From Luteimonas granuli (lineage in GTDB: Bacteria > Pseudomonadota > Gammaproteobacteria > Xanthomonadales > Xanthomonadaceae), in assembly GCF_007795095.1 (NCBI RefSeq), contig NZ_CP042218.1:868001-932000 (forward strand): DNA of 64,000 bases, written 5' to 3'. The notes beneath the pieces were generated by a model. That model saw nothing but the letters and a program-made list of their open reading frames with translations, ran no database searches and was not told the DNA's origin. Both the position numbers and the translations under genes were made by a program. This document shows positions 8,269-17,660 of this stretch, in pieces (the stretch's first letter is position 1; each line of letters begins with the position of its first letter).

Positions 8269-9021
8269 TCAGTGGACGTCCTTCCAGTATTCCTTCTTCA
8301 GCAGCCACGCCAGGAAGGTGAAGAAGGCGAGGAACAGCAGCACCCAGACGCCCATCGCCTCGCGCTTGACCGCGATCGGCTCGCCGGCGTACTCGAGGAA
8401 GGCCGTGATGTCGCGCGCGGCCTGGTCGAACCGGGCCGCATCCATGGTGCCCGGCGCGGCGACCTCGAGGCGGTCGATCAGGGGCTCGTTCGTGGCCGCG
8501 TCCACGCCACCGTAGACCGGGCGCTGGATGCCCTGCAGCTCCCAGAGCACGTTGGGCATGGACGCGTTGGGGAACACGGTGTTGTTCCAGCCCACCGGAC
8601 GCCCGTCGTCGATGTAGAAGGACTTGAGGTAGCTGAAGATCCAGTCGCCGCCGCGGACGCGCGAGACCAGGCTCAGGTCCGGCGGCACGACGCCGAACCA
8701 CTGCGCCGCGCCTTCCGCCGGCATGGCGGTCAGGATCTGCTCGCCGAACTTGGCGCCCGTGAAGTTGAGGTTCTGCATCACCTCTTCCTCGGTCAGGCCC
8801 AGGTCCTCGGCCATGCGCGAATAGCGCAGGTACTTGAGCGAATGGCAGGACGAGCAGTAGTTCATGTACAGCTGCGCGCCGCGCTGCAGCGAGGCCTTGT
8901 CGCCAAGGTCGGTGCCTGCCTGCTGCAGAGGGCCGGCGGCGGCGGCCAGCGCGGAGAACGAGAGCAGCATGGCGGCTGCGAAACCGGCGGCGCGGCTGAT
9001 GAGGGTCATGGGCTTAGTCAT
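8269..9021 (-). CDS. petC: Ubiquinol-cytochrome c reductase, cytochrome c1 subunit
   Basis: Cytochrome c1 of the bc1 complex passes electrons from the Rieske protein to soluble cytochrome c on the periplasmic side. The 250-residue protein has a signal sequence (about residues 6-28), the covalent haem-binding site CSSCH (about 56-60), the axial-ligand region NASMPNVLW, and a C-terminal membrane anchor (MGVWVLLFLAFFTFLAWLL) followed by KKEYWKDVH. Its ATG at 9021 overlaps the corrected end of petB by eight bases. It is the last gene of petABC. Confidence 0.96.
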   Translation of the reverse strand: MTKPMTLISRAAGFAAAMLLSFSALAAAAGPLQQAGTDLGDKASLQRGAQLYMNYCSSCHSLKYLRYSRMAEDLGLTEEEVMQNLNFTGAKFGEQILTAMPAEGAAQWFGVVPPDLSLVSRVRGGDWIFSYLKSFYIDDGRPVGWNNTVFPNASMPNVLWELQGIQRPVYGGVDAATNEPLIDRLEVAAPGTMDAARFDQAARDITAFLEYAGEPIAVKREAMGVWVLLFLAFFTFLAWLLKKEYWKDVH

Positions 9022-10274
9022 GCGTCGTCACCCGATCCGGCACCGGCCTGGTCTTGTCCAGCTTTGTCCACAACGGCATGGTGATGAAGAAGGCGAAGTA
9101 GAAGAAGGTCAGGAAGCGGCCGACGATGGTCTCGACCGGGTCGGTGCCCGGGCCGGCGCCGATCTTGCCGAGCCACACGAAGCTGACCGCGAACAGCGCC
9201 AGCAGCAGCTTCGAGAGCCAGCCGCGATAGCGGTAGGACCCTGACCCGGGCGCGGTCCAGCCACGGCACCAGGAACAGGATCGCGATCGCGCCGAACATC
9301 ACCATCACGCCGCCGAGCTTGTCCGGGACCACGCGGAGCATCGCGTAGTACGGGGTGTAGTACCACACCGGCTTGATGTGCGCGGGCGTCACCAGGCGGT
9401 TGGCCTCGGTGAAGTTGTCATGCTCCAGGAACCAGCCGCCGAAGGCCGGCGCGAAGAAGATGATGAAGGCCGCGACCATCAGGAACAGGCCGACGTAGAA
9501 GGTGTCCTTCACCGTGTAGTACGGGTGGAAGGGGACGCCGTCGGCCGGCGCGGTCTTCGACCAGCGGTTGCCCTTCGGGCCCTTCTTGATCTCGACGCCG
9601 TCGGGGTTGTTCGATCCCACCTCGTGCAGCGCGAAGATGTGCAGCACCACCAGCAGCAGCAGCACCAGCGGCAGTGCGATCACGTGCAGGGCGAAGAAGC
9701 GGTTCAGCGTGGCGTCGCTGGGCAGGTAGTCGCCCATGATCCACTCGACCAGGCCGTTGCCGATCACCGGGATCGCGCCGAACAGCGAGATGATCACCTT
9801 CGCGCCCCAGAACGACATCTGGCCCCAGGGCAGCACGTAGCCCAGGAAGGCCTCGGCCATCAGCACCAGGTAGATCAGCATCCCCAGGATCCACACCAGC
9901 TCGCGCGGCTTCTGGTACGAGCCGTACATCAGGCCGCGGAACATGTGGATGTAGACCACGATGAAGAACAGCGAGGCGCCGGTGGAGTGCATGTACCGGA
10001 TCAGCCAGCCCCACTCGACGTCGCGCATGATGTACTCGACCGAGGAGAAGGCCTCGGCGGCGGACGGCTTGTAGTGCATCGTCAGGAAGATGCCGGTGAC
10101 GATCTGGTTGACCAGCACCACGATCGACAGCACGCCGAAGATGTACCAGATGTTGAAGTTCTTCGGCGCGTAGTACTCGGACATGTGCTTCCGGTACACG
10201 GGCATCATGCCCGGCGCGCGCTCGTTCACCCAGTCCATCACGGTGTTTGCGGTACGCATGATCACGTTGGACAT
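9014..10274 (-). pseudogene. petB: Cytochrome b of the bc1 complex, frameshifted near the C-terminus as read
   Basis: Cytochrome b holds the two b haems and both quinone sites of complex III. The frame from ATG 10274 gives family motifs: FGVLSIVVLVNQIVTGIFLT, LIRYMHSTGASLFF and LPWGQMSFWGAKVI, then LHVIALPL and PAHIKPVWYYTPYYAMLR. At CCC 9239-9241 the frame is lost. Removing one base gives PWLDRARVRSYRYRGWL, then LFAVSFVWLGKIGAGPGTDP and ITMPLWTKLDKTRP, ending TTHD at 9014. The repaired product is 419 residues, the normal length for gammaproteobacterial PetB. The complex is otherwise intact and the C-terminal helices are fully conserved, so a base-calling insertion is likely. It begins four bases after petA. 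Confidence 0.88.
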
Positions 10275-10277
10275 GGC

Positions 10278-10913
10278 TTACGCGGCCCCCTGCGGATCGA
10301 CGCCGACGACAATCGTGTTGTCGTCGGCGAAATGGTGCGGCGGCACCACGAGGTTGGTCGGCGCCGGCACGCCCTGGTAGACGCGCCCGGCCATGTCGAA
10401 CTTGGACTTGTGGCAGGGGCAGAAATAGCCGCCCTTCCACTCCGGGTCGAACGGCGCCGGGCCGATCCTGGCCACCATCTCCGGCGAGCAGCCCAGGTGG
10501 GTGCACAGGCCGACGAGCACGGAGATTTCCGGCTTCAGCGAGCGCAGCTCGGGGTTGGCAGCCCGGATGTAGTCGGGCTGCTGCTCGACGTTCGCCGACT
10601 CCGGGTCGCGCAGCTGGTCGTTGAGCGTGGGCAGCGCCTGCAGGATCGCCTGCGAGCGCTTGACGATCCAGATCGGCTGGCCACGCCACTCCAGCATCAG
10701 GCGCTCGCCCTCGGCCAGCGCGCTGATGTCCGCGGTCACGGGCGCGCCGGCAAGCTGGGCGCGCTGGCTCGGGAACCAGGATTTGATGAACGGAACCGCG
10801 GCCACGCCGGCGCCAACAGCGCCGACTGCTGCGGTGGTGGCTGTCAGGAAGCGGCGGCGGCCGTTGTCGACCGTGCCCTCCCCGACAGGATCCAGAACCC
10901 CTTCATTGCCCAT
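10278..10913 (-). CDS. petA: Ubiquinol-cytochrome c reductase, Rieske iron-sulfur subunit
   Basis: This is the Rieske [2Fe-2S] protein of the bc1 complex. It has 211 residues from the ATG at 10913, which sits five bases after a GGAG ribosome-binding site; an in-frame GTG at 10919 is less likely. The twin-arginine signal GRRRFLTATTAAVG leads into the membrane anchor. The cluster is bound by CTHLGC and CPCHKSKFD with the usual second PPHHF segment. It is exported by Tat as a folded protein and is the first gene of petABC. Transcription probably begins at the promoter at 11001-11030. Confidence 0.97.
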   Translation of the reverse strand: MGNEGVLDPVGEGTVDNGRRRFLTATTAAVGAVGAGVAAVPFIKSWFPSQRAQLAGAPVTADISALAEGERLMLEWRGQPIWIVKRSQAILQALPTLNDQLRDPESANVEQQPDYIRAANPELRSLKPEISVLVGLCTHLGCSPEMVARIGPAPFDPEWKGGYFCPCHKSKFDMAGRVYQGVPAPTNLVVPPHHFADDNTIVVGVDPQGAA

Positions 10914-11000
10914 TACCACTCCGGAAATCGTCTGGTCGCTACTGGTATTGGCTGCCGCGCGCGGCTACCGCTACCGGAAGCCCGCCGCCAAAGACGCTGA

Positions 11001-11030
11001 AGTGTAGCGGAACGCCGATTCAGGGGACAA
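11001..11030 (-). promoter_or_regulatory. Probable sigma-70 promoter of petABC
   Basis: On the minus strand, TTGTCC (11030-11025) is followed after 18 bases by TACACT (11006-11001). Both boxes lie about 90-120 bases upstream of the petA start. The match to TTGACA-TATAAT is four of six in each box with near-ideal spacing, in an otherwise very GC-rich stretch. It is read from sequence only; no start site is known. Confidence 0.5.
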
Positions 11031-11052
11031 CGCCGGGGCCGCCCCCCTCACC

Positions 11053-12015
11053 TCAGTTCGCGACCGTCCTGCCCCGGTAGCGGTCGGCCAGGAGCCCCAC
11101 CCGCTCCACGTAGCGCCGGGTTTCGTTGTACGGCGGCACGCCCTTGTGCCGGTCCACCGCGCCTTCGCCCGCGTTGTAGCCGGCCGCGGCCAGGGTCAGG
11201 TCGCCCTCGAAGCGCTTGAGCAGCCAGGCCAGGTACTGCACGCCGCCGCGGATGTTCTGCGCGGGGTCGAAGGGATTGACCACGCCGAAGCGGTCGGCCG
11301 TGGCCGGCATCAGCTGCATCAGCCCCTGGGCGCCGACCCGCGACAGTGCATTGGGATTGAAGGCGGACTCGGCGTGCATCACCGCGCGGATGATCGCCTC
11401 TTCGACGCCGAACTCGGCCGCAGCGGCCCTGACCTCGGCCTGGTAGGCGGTGGTATTGAGGCGGACGCTGCCGAAGTCGACGCCTGGAGAACCGCAGGCG
11501 TAGCAGGTCTCGAAGAAGCTGTAGCGGATGGTGCGCACTGCGCTGGCGCCGCCGCCGCCGGGCTTGCGGCTGGTGTAGTGGCGCACGCCGTCCTTGACGT
11601 AGGAGTAGACCTGGCCCTGGACCAGGCGCCGCTGGCCGGCGCCGGCCGGTGGCCTGGGCCGGGGCGCAGGCGCGGGCGCGGTGCCCTGGCCGGTGCCCAT
11701 GAAGGTGGCGGGCGCGTTGGCGCTGATCGATGCCGGCGAACCTTCCACCGCGGTGGAGGCCTTGACCGCACCGACGGCGCCCGATGCCGTGGAGGCGGCC
11801 GGCGCCGTGGACGGCCGGACGGGACGCGAGGACGCGAAGGTGCTGGCCACCGTGCAGCGCGCGCCCTGGATGCGCTTGCTGACATAGCTGGTGACGCCGT
11901 CGCCGGCGTCGCAGCGGTAGATGGTACCGGCCACGGCCGGCCCGGCCGGGGCCATGCCGCCAAGGCCGACAATCGCCATGCTGGCGAGACCCAGTATCGT
12001 CCGAAAGCGATTCAT
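11053..12015 (-). CDS. Lytic transglycosylase with N-terminal DUF4124-like region
   Basis: This is a periplasmic peptidoglycan-cleaving enzyme of the SLT (Slt70/MltE-like) superfamily, 320 residues. The start at 12015 is chosen because GGAGGGG lies just upstream and the protein then begins with a signal peptide (MNRFRTILGLASMAIVGLGG). Residues about 28-60 (GTIYRCDAGDGVTSYVSKRI) look like DUF4124. A Pro/Ala-rich linker leads to a second basic YSYVKDGVRHYTSRKP stretch. The catalytic domain has the Glu in VMHAESAFNPNALSRVGAQG followed by LMQLMPATADRFGV, and ends with AAAGYNAGEGAVDRH and YVERV. It is divergent from miaB. Confidence 0.9.
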   Translation of the reverse strand: MNRFRTILGLASMAIVGLGGMAPAGPAVAGTIYRCDAGDGVTSYVSKRIQGARCTVASTFASSRPVRPSTAPAASTASGAVGAVKASTAVEGSPASISANAPATFMGTGQGTAPAPAPRPRPPAGAGQRRLVQGQVYSYVKDGVRHYTSRKPGGGGASAVRTIRYSFFETCYACGSPGVDFGSVRLNTTAYQAEVRAAAAEFGVEEAIIRAVMHAESAFNPNALSRVGAQGLMQLMPATADRFGVVNPFDPAQNIRGGVQYLAWLLKRFEGDLTLAAAGYNAGEGAVDRHKGVPPYNETRRYVERVGLLADRYRGRTVAN

Positions 12016-12173
12016 CCCCGCCCCTCCGTCGCGCGCAGTCTCCATGCTGGCGGCCGCCTTGCCAAGGCCCGATACCGTGAACATGCTCGCGGAAACGCCC
12101 CCGACCCGCCGAAGCGGCCGCTTCCGGCACGGGTAAACTGGCGAGCCCCGCCCGGACTACCGGCTTTGCCGTT

Positions 12174-13658
12174 GTGAAGCGCCCCGCCTCCGCGCCCCCG
12201 GAACCCGCCATGACCGATACCGACTCCCGCGCCCCCGCCGGCCCCGCGCACCGCGGCCGCAAGCTCTTCATCCAGACCCACGGCTGCCAGATGAACGAGT
12301 ACGACTCGGCCCGCATGGCCGACGTGCTGGCCGCTTCCGACGGAATGGAACTGACCACGAACGTCGAAGAAGCCGACGTGATACTGGTCAATACCTGCTC
12401 GATCCGCGAAAAAGCGCAGGAAAAGGTGTTCAGCCAGCTCGGGCGCTGGAAAGGCCTGAAACAGGGCGACCGGCCCGTGTTGATCGGCGTGGGCGGCTGC
12501 GTGGCCAGCCAGGAGGGCGAGGCGATCGTGAAGCGCGCGCCCTTCGTCGACCTGGTCTTCGGCCCGCAGACCCTGCACCGGCTGCCGGAGCTTCTGCGCG
12601 GCCGGCGCGAGACCGGCCTGCCCCAGGTCGACATCAGCTTCCCGGAGATCGAGAAGTTCGACCGTCTCCCGGAACCCCGCGCGGAGGGTCCCAGCGCCTT
12701 CGTCTCGATCATGGAAGGCTGCAGCAAGTACTGCTCGTTCTGCGTCGTGCCCTACACGCGCGGCGAGGAGGTCAGCCGTCCGTTCGAGGACGTGCTGGTG
12801 GAGGTCATGCAGCTCGCCGCGCAGGGCGTGCGCGAGGTCAACCTGCTGGGCCAGAACGTCAACGCCTATCGCGGCCCGATGGGCGCGACCGATGCCGCCG
12901 GCGGGATCGACGGCCCGGCCGCCGCGACGACCGGGCCGCAGTTCGCCGACCTCGGCCTGCTGATCCGCACCATCGCCGAGATCGACGGCATCGACCGCAT
13001 CCGCTTCACCACCTCGCACCCCCTGGAGTTCTCCGATTCGCTGATCGAGGCCTACCGCGACGTGCCGGAGCTGGCCAACTACCTGCACCTGCCGGTCCAG
13101 TCGGGCAGCGACCGTATCCTGTCGGCGATGAAACGCGGCTACACGGCGCTGGAGTTCAAGCAGAAGGTCCGCCGGCTGCGCACGGTGCGCCCGGACATCT
13201 CGATCAGCTCGGACTTCATCGTCGGCTTCCCCGGCGAGACCGACGCCGACTTCGAAAAGACCATGAAGCTGATCGAGGACGTGGGCTTCGACCAGTCGTT
13301 CTCCTTCATCTACTCGCGCCGGCCCGGCACGCCGGCCGCCGACCTCGAGGACAGCGTGTCCAGCGAGGTCAAGCATGCGCGGCTGTCGCGGCTGCAGGCG
13401 CACATCAGCGAACATTCGGCCCGCATCTCGAGGGCGATGGTCGGCAGCGTGCAGAGGGTCCTGGTCACCGGCCCGTCCCGCAGGAACCCGGACGAGCTCA
13501 CCGGCAAGACCGAGAACATGCGCTCGGTGAACTTCGCCGGGCACCCGCGGCTGGTCGGTCGGTTCGTCGACGTGGTGATCACCGAGGCGCTCAGCAATTC
13601 GCTGCGCGGACGGGTGGCCACGAGCCGGGGGTTGCCACAGCAGCCACCCGCGGCCTGA
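12174..13658 (+). CDS. miaB: tRNA-2-methylthio-N6-dimethylallyladenosine synthase
   Basis: MiaB is a radical-SAM methylthiotransferase that turns i6A37 of tRNAs into ms2i6A37. The auxiliary-cluster cysteines are in [23 protein letters not shown] and [11 protein letters not shown]. The radical-SAM cluster cysteines are CSKYCSFC (in [20 protein letters not shown]). [15 protein letters not shown] and [13 protein letters not shown] follow, and a TRAM domain forms the C-terminus ([20 protein letters not shown]). The GTG at 12174 gives 494 residues; the ATG at 12210 ([11 protein letters not shown]) gives 482 and is equally plausible. A possible -10 box TAAACT lies at 12134-12139. Confidence 0.96.
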   Translation: MKRPASAPPEPAMTDTDSRAPAGPAHRGRKLFIQTHGCQMNEYDSARMADVLAASDGMELTTNVEEADVILVNTCSIREKAQEKVFSQLGRWKGLKQGDRPVLIGVGGCVASQEGEAIVKRAPFVDLVFGPQTLHRLPELLRGRRETGLPQVDISFPEIEKFDRLPEPRAEGPSAFVSIMEGCSKYCSFCVVPYTRGEEVSRPFEDVLVEVMQLAAQGVREVNLLGQNVNAYRGPMGATDAAGGIDGPAAATTGPQFADLGLLIRTIAEIDGIDRIRFTTSHPLEFSDSLIEAYRDVPELANYLHLPVQSGSDRILSAMKRGYTALEFKQKVRRLRTVRPDISISSDFIVGFPGETDADFEKTMKLIEDVGFDQSFSFIYSRRPGTPAADLEDSVSSEVKHARLSRLQAHISEHSARISRAMVGSVQRVLVTGPSRRNPDELTGKTENMRSVNFAGHPRLVGRFVDVVITEALSNSLRGRVATSRGLPQQPPAA

Positions 13659-13668
13659 GGACCGCGTC

Positions 13669-13920
13669 GTGGCGCTGCCACCGGCCGGACGCGGAGGACC
13701 CGATCCCGCTCCGCGTGCACGCCGCCGGCGCCGGGATCCGCTCGCGCTGTGGATGTGCGGACTGGCGGCACTGGGATCGGCGCGCGCCTGGCTCCATCTG
13801 GTCCGGGACGGCGACACCGGCAACCCCGCCGGCTGGATCTGGCTGGGCGGATCGCTGCTGCTCGCGGTGATCGGCGTCGTGCTGCTCGTGCGCGACCGGG
13901 GGCCGTCGATGGCCCCGTGA
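13669..13920 (+). CDS. Small membrane protein of unknown function
   Basis: This 83-residue frame starts at GTG 13669, 11 bases after the miaB stop, and ends 24 bases before phoH. After an Arg/Pro-rich, basic N-terminal stretch it has two hydrophobic segments (LALWMCGLAALGSARAWLHL, and WIWLGGSLLLAVIGVVLLV), fitting a two-helix inner-membrane protein. It sits inside a run of same-strand genes. I do not recognise a family. Codon use in GC-rich DNA gives some support, but a start at GTG without a strong ribosome site keeps confidence moderate. Confidence 0.5.
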   Translation: MALPPAGRGGPDPAPRARRRRRDPLALWMCGLAALGSARAWLHLVRDGDTGNPAGWIWLGGSLLLAVIGVVLLVRDRGPSMAP

Positions 13921-13944
13921 CCGGGTGCGCGCTACCCTTCCGCC

Positions 13945-14955
13945 ATGTCCAGACCCCACCAGCGCGACTTCATCCTCGAGCCCGACGACACCGAACGCCT
14001 GGCCAACCTCGCCGGCGCCTTCGACGCCCACCTGCGCCAGATCGAACTGGCGCTGGGCGTGGAGATCGCGAACCGCGGCAACATCTTCCGCGTCACCGGC
14101 ATGGACGCCTCGCAGGTGGACGTCGCCGAACGCCTGCTGCGCGACCTCTACAGCGAGGCCGCGACCGAAACCTTCGACGGTCACGGCATCAACCTCCGCC
14201 TGAACGCCGCGCGCGCGGCAGGCGAGGACAAGGAGGCGCCGCTGCCTGCGCGCGACGGCGACTTCGTGCCGCAGGAGGTCGCCATCCGCGTCAAGCGCGG
14301 CACCATCCGCGGCCGCGGCCCGAACCAGCAGAAATACCTGCATGCCATCGCGACCCACGACATCAACTTCGGCGTCGGTCCGGCGGGTACCGGCAAGACC
14401 TTCCTCGCCGTGGCCAGCGCGGTGGAGGCCCTGAACGACTCCCGCGTGCAGCGCCTGGTGCTGGTGCGACCTGCGGTGGAGGCCGGCGAGAAGCTCGGCT
14501 TCCTGCCCGGCGACCTGTCGCAGAAGGTGGACCCCTACCTGCGCCCGCTGTACGACGCGCTCTACGAGATGCTGGGCGTGGAGAAGGTGCTGCGGCTGCT
14601 GGAGAAGAACGTCATCGAGATCGCGCCACTGGCCTACATGCGCGGGCGCACGCTCAACGATGCCTGGGTGATCCTCGACGAGGCCCAGAACACCACCATC
14701 GAGCAGATGAAGATGTTCCTGACCCGGCTCGGCTTCGGCAGCACCGCGGTGGTCACGGGGGACCTCACCCAGATCGACCTGCCCAAGCAGGTGAAGTCCG
14801 GGCTGCGCGACGCGGTGGACGTGCTGCGCGACGTCGACGGCGTCAGCTTCACCTTCTTCGAATCGCGCGACGTGGTGCGGCATCCGCTGGTGGCACGCAT
14901 CGTCAACGCCTACGAGCGCCGCGACGCGGCGGACGCGGCAACGGGTCCGGCGTAG
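13945..14955 (+). CDS. phoH: PhoH family ATPase (YbeZ)
   Basis: This is a 336-residue PhoH/YbeZ protein, an RNA-linked P-loop ATPase that works with YbeY. An N-terminal KH-like region (residues about 1-95) is followed by the PhoH domain: NQQKYLHAIATHDINFGVGP, Walker A GPAGTGKTFLAV, LVRPAVEAGEKLGFLPGDL, Walker B VILDEAQNTT and VVTGDLTQIDLP. It lies upstream of ybeY (11 bases) and corC, the common ybeZ-ybeY-ybeX order, which supports a role in ribosome quality control or rRNA maturation. Confidence 0.95.
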   Translation: MSRPHQRDFILEPDDTERLANLAGAFDAHLRQIELALGVEIANRGNIFRVTGMDASQVDVAERLLRDLYSEAATETFDGHGINLRLNAARAAGEDKEAPLPARDGDFVPQEVAIRVKRGTIRGRGPNQQKYLHAIATHDINFGVGPAGTGKTFLAVASAVEALNDSRVQRLVLVRPAVEAGEKLGFLPGDLSQKVDPYLRPLYDALYEMLGVEKVLRLLEKNVIEIAPLAYMRGRTLNDAWVILDEAQNTTIEQMKMFLTRLGFGSTAVVTGDLTQIDLPKQVKSGLRDAVDVLRDVDGVSFTFFESRDVVRHPLVARIVNAYERRDAADAATGPA

Positions 14956-14965
14956 ACTTCCGCCC

Positions 14966-15448
14966 ATGACCCAGGGTCCCGTCCGCCTCGACGTTTCCGT
15001 CGGCTATGCCCTGCCGCGCGCGGGGCTTCCGGCACCTGTGAGCTTCCGCAAATGGGTGGCCGCGGCCCTCGCCGGGCGCATCCGCGAGGCCGATCTCGCG
15101 ATCCGCCTGGTGGATGCGAAGGAAGGCCGCGCCCTGAACCGCCACTACCGTGGCCGGGACTACGCCACCAACGTGCTGAGCTTCCCCGCCGACCTGCCGG
15201 AGGGCCTGCCCGAGGGCGTGCGCCTGCCGCTGCTGGGCGACCTCGTCCTCTGCGCCCCGGTCATCGCCCGCGAGGCCCGCGAGCAGGGCAAGCCGCTGGC
15301 CTCCCATTACGCCCACATGACCGTCCACGGCACACTGCACCTGCTCGGCTGGAACCATGAGGACGACGTCGAGGCCGAGGCCATGGAGCAGCTGGAACGC
15401 GGGATCCTGGCCGGCCTGGGCATCGACGACCCCTACGGCACCCCCTGA
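14966..15448 (+). CDS. ybeY: Endoribonuclease / rRNA maturation factor YbeY
   Basis: YbeY is a single-strand-specific metal-dependent endoribonuclease needed for 16S rRNA 3'-end maturation and ribosome quality control. The zinc-binding signature is complete (HMTVHGTLHLLGWNHEDD). The conserved YRGRDYATNVLSFP, with the LGDLVLCAPVIAREAREQGK segment, is in place. Length (160 residues) is normal. It follows phoH and precedes corC in the same direction, and is probably co-transcribed with phoH. Confidence 0.96.
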   Translation: MTQGPVRLDVSVGYALPRAGLPAPVSFRKWVAAALAGRIREADLAIRLVDAKEGRALNRHYRGRDYATNVLSFPADLPEGLPEGVRLPLLGDLVLCAPVIAREAREQGKPLASHYAHMTVHGTLHLLGWNHEDDVEAEAMEQLERGILAGLGIDDPYGTP

Positions 15449-15505
15449 ACCGACGCGGTAAACTCACGGCTCCGCCCCACTCCTCCGGGCGACGATACGA
15501 GCGAG

Positions 15506-16381
15506 ATGTCAGAAGACGACAGTAGCAGCGGCAGTACCAGCGCCACCCCCGACCCTCCGGAGCGCCGGCGAAGCTGGCTCGAGCGCCTGGGCTCGGCGAT
15601 CACCGGCGAGCCCGACACACGCGACGACCTGGTCGAACTGCTGCGCGACGCGCAGTCCGACGGCCTGATCGAGGCCGACACCCTGCGGATGATGGAGGGC
15701 GCGATCGCCGTCTCCGACATGACCGTGGGCGACGTCATGGTGCCGCGCTCGCAGATGGTCTCGCTGCCGGTGGACGCGCGCTTCATCGAGCTGATGAAGC
15801 AGGTGGTCGAATCCGGCCATTCGCGCTTCCCGGTGCACGGCGAGGACAAGGACGAGATCCTCGGCATCCTGCTGGCCAAGGACCTGCTGCGCGGCGTGGT
15901 CGCGGACAACGGACCCCGCACCGTGCGCGAGCTGCTGCGTCCGGCGGTGCTGATCCCCGAGTCGAAGAAGCTCAACGTGCTGCTGCGCGAGTTCCGCCAG
16001 TCGCGCAACCACATGGCGATCGTGATCGACGAGTACGGCGGCGTGGCCGGCGTGATCACCATCGAGGACGTGCTGGAGGAGATCGTCGGCGAGATCGACG
16101 ACGAACACGACGAGGCCGGGAACCCGGAAGCCCTGATCGCCGCCCAGGCCGACGGCCAGTACGTGGTCGACGCCCTGACCCCGATCGAAGACTTCAACGA
16201 GCGCTTCGGCGCCGACTTCGACGACGACGAGTACGACACCATCGGCGGCCTGGTGACCGCGGCCATCGGCCACCTGCCCGAAGCCGGCGAGGAGCTCACC
16301 CTGGGGCGCTTCAGCTTCCGCGTGGCCAGCGCCGACGCACGCCGGCTGCATGCCCTGCACCTGTCGATCCATGGGGAGTGA
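15506..16381 (+). CDS. corC: CorC/HlyC family transporter-associated CBS-domain protein
   Basis: This is a 291-residue cytoplasmic protein of the CorC/YbeX type, linked to magnesium/cobalt efflux and, by neighbourhood, to ribosome maturation. It has a pair of CBS domains (VMVPRSQMVSLPVDARFIEL, then LLRPAVLIPESKKLNVLLRE with NHMAIVIDEYGGVAGVITIE) and a C-terminal CorC_HlyC domain (DALTPIEDFNERFGADF, then YDTIGGLVTAAIGHLPEAGE and FRVASADARRL). There is no membrane segment, unlike large CorB-type relatives. A TAAACT -10-like box lies at 15459-15464. Its end overlaps the start of the DUF4105 gene. Confidence 0.92.
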   Translation: MSEDDSSSGSTSATPDPPERRRSWLERLGSAITGEPDTRDDLVELLRDAQSDGLIEADTLRMMEGAIAVSDMTVGDVMVPRSQMVSLPVDARFIELMKQVVESGHSRFPVHGEDKDEILGILLAKDLLRGVVADNGPRTVRELLRPAVLIPESKKLNVLLREFRQSRNHMAIVIDEYGGVAGVITIEDVLEEIVGEIDDEHDEAGNPEALIAAQADGQYVVDALTPIEDFNERFGADFDDDEYDTIGGLVTAAIGHLPEAGEELTLGRFSFRVASADARRLHALHLSIHGE

Positions 16382-17570
16382 GCCGCGCCGCGCGCGCGCC
16401 ATCGCGCTGCCGGCCCTGCTCCTCGCAGTCCTCGCCTTTGCCCTGCCTGCCCTGGCGGTACCGCGGATCGGCGTGGTCACGATGCAGCCGGGCGAGATCT
16501 TCTTCGAACGCTTCGGCCACAATGCGATCGTGGTCGACGATCCCGCCGCCGGGCCGCCGCTGTCCTACAACTTCGGCCTGTTCGATCCCGACGAGCCCGG
16601 GTTCCAGCGGCGTTTCATCCACGGCGAGATGCGTTACCGCCTGGCGGCGATGCCGCTGGCGCAGGACCTCGCCTACTACGGCAGCGTTGGGCGCGGCGCC
16701 TCGATCCAGTGGCTCGACCTCGACGACGCGGCGGCCGCGGAACTGGCCGCACGCCTGGCATGGAACGCACTGCCCGCGAACGCGGCCTATAGCTACAACT
16801 ACTTCACCGACAACTGTTCGACCCGGGTGCGCGACGCACTGGATACGGCGCTGGGCGGCCAGTTGGCGCGCAGCCTGCAGGTCCGCTCCCAGGGGAATAC
16901 CTACCGCAGCGAAGCGGTGCGCCTGGCCCGCCCGGCGCCGCTCATGGCGCTGGGCTTCGACCTCGGCCTCGGCCCCGCGTCCGACCGCCCCAACTCGCTC
17001 TGGGACGATGCCTTCGTGCCGATGCGGCTCGCGCAGGCCCTGCGCGACGCGCGCCTGCCCGATGGCCGCCCCCTGGTGCTGCGCGAGGAGGTGCTGCTGC
17101 CGCACCGGCTGGGACCCGAACCCGAGCCCCGGCGCGTGGCGTGGTGGCCCTGGCTGCTGGCGGGCCTGGCACTGGCCGTGCTGGCCTGGGCCGGGCGTTC
17201 GCGACCGAGCGCGGTCGCCGCGGTGGCGCTTCCCGCCTGGCTGCTGTGCACGGCGCTCGGCGCCCTGATGCTCTACATCTGGCTGGGCACTGCGCACCGC
17301 TACGGCTGGGCCAACCACAACCTGCTGCTGTTCAACCCGCTTTGCCTGCTGCTGCTGCCCGGCGCCTGGCGGATCGCCCGCGGCGGCGAGGGCGGGACGG
17401 TTTTCCGGGTCGTGCTGGCGGCGGTCGTCGCCGGCGTGGCGGTGGCGCCGTTCCTGCTCTGGATGCCGCTGCAGTCGCAGCGGAACGGTCACTGGATCGC
17501 GCTGCTGCTGCCGGTCCAGCTGGCACTGGCGGCGGTGTTGTGGCGGACCGGACCTCGACCAAAGTCGTAG
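16371..17570 (+). CDS. DUF4105 (Lnb N-terminal-like) membrane protein
   Basis: This 399-residue envelope protein starts at ATG 16371, overlapping the corC stop by 11 bases. It has a signal sequence (ALPALLLAVLAFALPALAVP) and a periplasmic DUF4105 domain with the conserved GEIFFERFGHNAIVV, SYNFGLFDPDEPGFQRRFI and YNYFTDNCSTRVRDAL; the His in FGH and the Cys in NCST are candidate catalytic residues. Three to five membrane helices follow in the C-terminal half. The family includes the N-terminal part of the lacto-N-biosidase chaperone-like region; its bacterial role is unknown. Family membership is confident, function is not. Confidence 0.8.
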   Translation: MGSEPRRARAIALPALLLAVLAFALPALAVPRIGVVTMQPGEIFFERFGHNAIVVDDPAAGPPLSYNFGLFDPDEPGFQRRFIHGEMRYRLAAMPLAQDLAYYGSVGRGASIQWLDLDDAAAAELAARLAWNALPANAAYSYNYFTDNCSTRVRDALDTALGGQLARSLQVRSQGNTYRSEAVRLARPAPLMALGFDLGLGPASDRPNSLWDDAFVPMRLAQALRDARLPDGRPLVLREEVLLPHRLGPEPEPRRVAWWPWLLAGLALAVLAWAGRSRPSAVAAVALPAWLLCTALGALMLYIWLGTAHRYGWANHNLLLFNPLCLLLLPGAWRIARGGEGGTVFRVVLAAVVAGVAVAPFLLWMPLQSQRNGHWIALLLPVQLALAAVLWRTGPRPKS

Positions 17571-17660
17571 CCGCCGCTCGTCATTGTGCGATGCAATACG
17601 ATTGACCCCGGAGGCCGCAGGCGCGACCCTTTCCGCGTCCCATCACGACGCGAGGCGACA

